Positions 61,867 through 64,000 of a stretch of 64,000 nucleotides of DNA are shown piece after piece. The stretch is taken from contig JAEVLN010000013.1 in assembly GCA_018350325.1 (NCBI GenBank), forward strand, positions 2,232,001 through 2,296,000. The letters are read 5' to 3'. The translations under genes and the position numbers were made by a program. Source of the stretch: Globodera rostochiensis (Eukaryota > Nematoda > Chromadorea > Rhabditida > Heteroderidae). The notes beneath the pieces are model-generated. The model was not told the DNA's origin and did no database searches. It saw only the letters and a list, made by a program, of their open reading frames with translations. The first letter of the stretch is position 1. The number at the start of each line of letters is the position of its first letter.

Positions 61867-62599
61867 CCTTAGACTTTTTCAGAGTCACAAAGCACCTCGA
61901 AATGGCCTCACCGGCAGGCGTAGAGGGCAGAACGGCGCGAGAAAAGGCGAACGGCAGAGTAGAAGAAGGGATGGGACGGGAAAAGAGGACGAGGTAGAAT
62001 GATTGTATAGAGTGAAATGTTAGGAGAGGCCGGGCGCGTTTGAGGGGGGGGGGTGGCAGAGTCAGTTGGGGGGGGGGGACGCGGATGGATGGAGGGGACG
62101 GAGCGGATCGATGGGAAGAAAAAATGACTCCGCCGGAGTGGGGAGACACACCGCCACCAGCCGGCTCTGAGGCTGTTGCTGGACCTGTCGTTTTTCTCCC
62201 GCCCCCCCCCCCCCGTTTTTTATCGCAGAATACTCTTTTTGCAGCTCTCCCTCCTCCTCTCCTCTTCTTTCATACTATTCTCTCCCCATTTCCATTCGTT
62301 CGCCCTATTTATTTATTTCTCGCTCCATCTCTCCCCAAAATGACAAGCAACGGCGAACAACAACAAAAACAGCAATCGACTGGCGGGCGAAATGTCAAAA
62401 GAGAGAAAGAAAATCTTAATATTATAATGTCAGAAGAATGAAGGAAAGAAAGATGTAAAGATTAAAGACAAGAGAATTCGTTCTCTGACTGATTAATCGG
62501 CAATGTTTATTTTGATAGTCAACCCGACGAGCCGAATTATGTTTGATTTTTATCCGCGGTGCCTATGCACCCAATTGATCTAAAAGGTATCGCAAAAGG
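61867..62599. other. Non-repetitive stretch, no gene recognised
   Basis: G runs occur near 62045 and 62070 and a C run near 62200. A short frame at 62340-62441 (Q-rich, ending IIMSEE) has no recognisable family. Nothing further is supported. Confidence 0.4.
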
Positions 62600-63559
62600 G
62601 GCTCCCGGAAAATGCGACACCAGAAAATGCGACACCGGAAAATGCGACACCAGAAAATGCGACACCAAGCGGAAAATGCGACACCGGAGAAAAATGCGAC
62701 ACCGACAGAAAATGCGACACCGGAAAATGCGACACCAGAAAATGCGACACCAAGCGGAAAATGCGACACCGGAGAAAAATGCGACACCGACAGAAAATGC
62801 GACACTAGAAAATGCGACATTAAGAAAATACGACACTGGAATATGCGACACTAAGAAAATATTTTTAAAAACATTTTTTTATTATTTAATCTTAATATTT
62901 TTAATTTAAAAATTGACCAATTTTGCTTAAAGTGGTTCGGCCATTCGGTGTGCAATTGCACGCAAATATTCAAGGGGGTGTTCAGAGCTACCGTGGATCT
63001 CTCCCTCTTCGGAAGACATGACAGCTAAATATTTAATTCCACTATGCAATTGGTGAATTAAAATGTAATCCTTAGACGCAAATAATAAATGATGCGGATT
63101 TTATTTGTGTTATTCAACTCCTTTGTGCCATATGCCCCCCCCGGCGATTCATTTGGTGAACAAAGTTGTTAAAACAAGACGACAACAACCGGCGGCGATA
63201 GGCGCATAAACATCCAAACATCTCCGCTTAATGATGTGATCAACAAAAAAAGTGCACAGTTAAAAAGAAGATGGAAGATTAAAATTTATTTTAAATAGTC
63301 ACCACCTTTACTATTCTTACAAAATCTGCAATAGTTTTAATAAAGGTTACCAATTACATATATTATTTATTAAAAAATTGTAAAAAGTTTTTAATTTTTA
63401 AAAACATTTTCTTTGTGTCGCATTTTCCGGTGGCGCATTTTCTAGTGTCGCATTTTCTAGTGTCGTATATTCCAGTGTCGCATTTTCCACCTTGGTGTCG
63501 CATTTTCCGGTGTCGCATTTTCGGTGTCGCATTTTCTGGTGTCGTATTTTCCGGGAGTG
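62600..63559. mobile_element. Tandem-terminus element C, unit AAAATGCGACACCGG
   Basis: The left arm (62600-62855) holds about 15 units of AAAATGCGACACC with alternating linkers (GG, AG, AAGCGG, GGAG, GACAG). The linker order repeats, giving an ~82-bp higher-order period. The right arm (63411-63559) is inverted. The ends are GGCTCCCGGAAAATGCG and, in reverse complement, CACTCCCGGAAAATACG. The flanks CGCAAAAGG at 62591-62599 and 63560-63568 are a perfect 9-bp duplication. The ~550-bp centre is unrelated to elements A, B and D. Confidence 0.92.
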
Positions 63560-63568
63560 CGCAAAAGG

Positions 63569-64000
63569 TGTACGGACATTTTGCCAATTGAATGAATGGT
63601 TCAGATCCGATTAAAAATACTACCAACCGATTCCTCTCATCGAGCTGAGTACGAATCCGCAAAATTAAACAATTTAACCCGGCTCAGAAACCGCTTTAAA
63701 GGCTTAGAAGTGATTTGGAAGGTTGATGAAATTTTTTTTGAATGCTCTTCGGACCTTTGTCGTTTTCCCCAGTGGACATTTTGTCCGTCAGAGTCCTACA
63801 TAGGTATTTAAAGTAAAAAAAGACTTTTTGCCACTATTTGGGCGTTTTTTGAAAATTTTTTGTAAAAATGTAATAAATAGGGCTCGGATTTATATGCACC
63901 AAAAATAGCCAAATATGCGCATACAGTGGTCGTCAAAACTAAAGTCACAAAAATTTTTTTTTGTTCAACGATCTGTAAAATGATAAAGAAGGAATTAGAG
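63569..64000. other. Transposon debris at the window end
   Basis: Near 63625-63665, CCGATTCCTCTCATCGAGC resembles the Merlin-like arm. At about 63880, TAGGGCTCGGATTTATATG is a left terminus of the TAGGGC MITE family, whose body runs off the window. No gene was seen. Confidence 0.5.

Noticed and set aside
62537..62851. Cys/His/Arg-rich frames that look like zinc-finger or antimicrobial peptides
   Set aside because: They are translations of the GCGACACC tandem arm of element C on both strands.

Overview
The window reads as a nematode nuclear contig, most probably from a parasitic lineage; a tylenchid or cyst-nematode-like source is my best guess and is an inference only. The evidence is nematode-typical families (a Patched-related protein, a GT92 glycosyltransferase, a ZP/cuticlin-type protein and an HBL-1-type hunchback zinc-finger protein), many very short introns (about 30-46 nt), at least one GC-AG intron, and scattered copies of the nematode telomere unit TTAGGC. 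All genes are split by introns, so each was assembled exon by exon from conserved family motifs and plausible splice sites. Exon limits are approximate unless given exactly.

Layout. 1-59: tail of an upstream gene. 331-2169 (+): GT92-type glycosyltransferase. 3026-8882 (+): Patched-related membrane protein with an E/K/R-rich 66-bp minisatellite in its intracellular loop and a foldback element in an intron. 8.9-15.0 kb: about 6 kb of poly-C satellite that is open in every + frame but is not a gene. 15676-22250 (+): ZP-module protein whose last (transmembrane) exon lies beyond about 3 kb of transposon debris. 22550-28185 (-): Na+/Ca2+ exchanger (NCX). 30117-35105 (-): EFTUD2/Snu114, the spliceosomal GTPase. 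36017-41393 (+): TONSL-like TPR/ankyrin protein, divergent from EFTUD2. 41841-42605 (-): small coiled-coil protein. 50607-54834 (-): hunchback-like hbl-1, with a perfect lin-4 seed match 3' of its stop codon. 55-64 kb: no recognised gene; low-complexity DNA and mobile elements.

The most notable signal lies between the genes. Two classes of short inverted-repeat elements can be delimited by their target-site duplications (TSDs). One is hAT-like MITEs with 8-bp TSDs (21168, 31785, 36957, 37663, 37706, 48692 and 61252). The other is a set of at least four elements (43718-44440, 45050-45619, 59660-60138, 62600-63559) with 9-bp TSDs. Their terminal inverted repeats are arrays of a short tandem unit (about 13-17 bp) that differs completely between elements and encloses unrelated cores. 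I know of no named family with this design, and it is my main candidate for an undescribed system. A palindromic core of about 70 bp, present at least seven times, forms the inner stem of two of them.

The genes do not form one pathway. Cuticle/membrane genes (GT92, Patched-related, ZP), an ion exchanger, a splicing factor, a replication-repair factor and a heterochronic regulator are simply neighbours.
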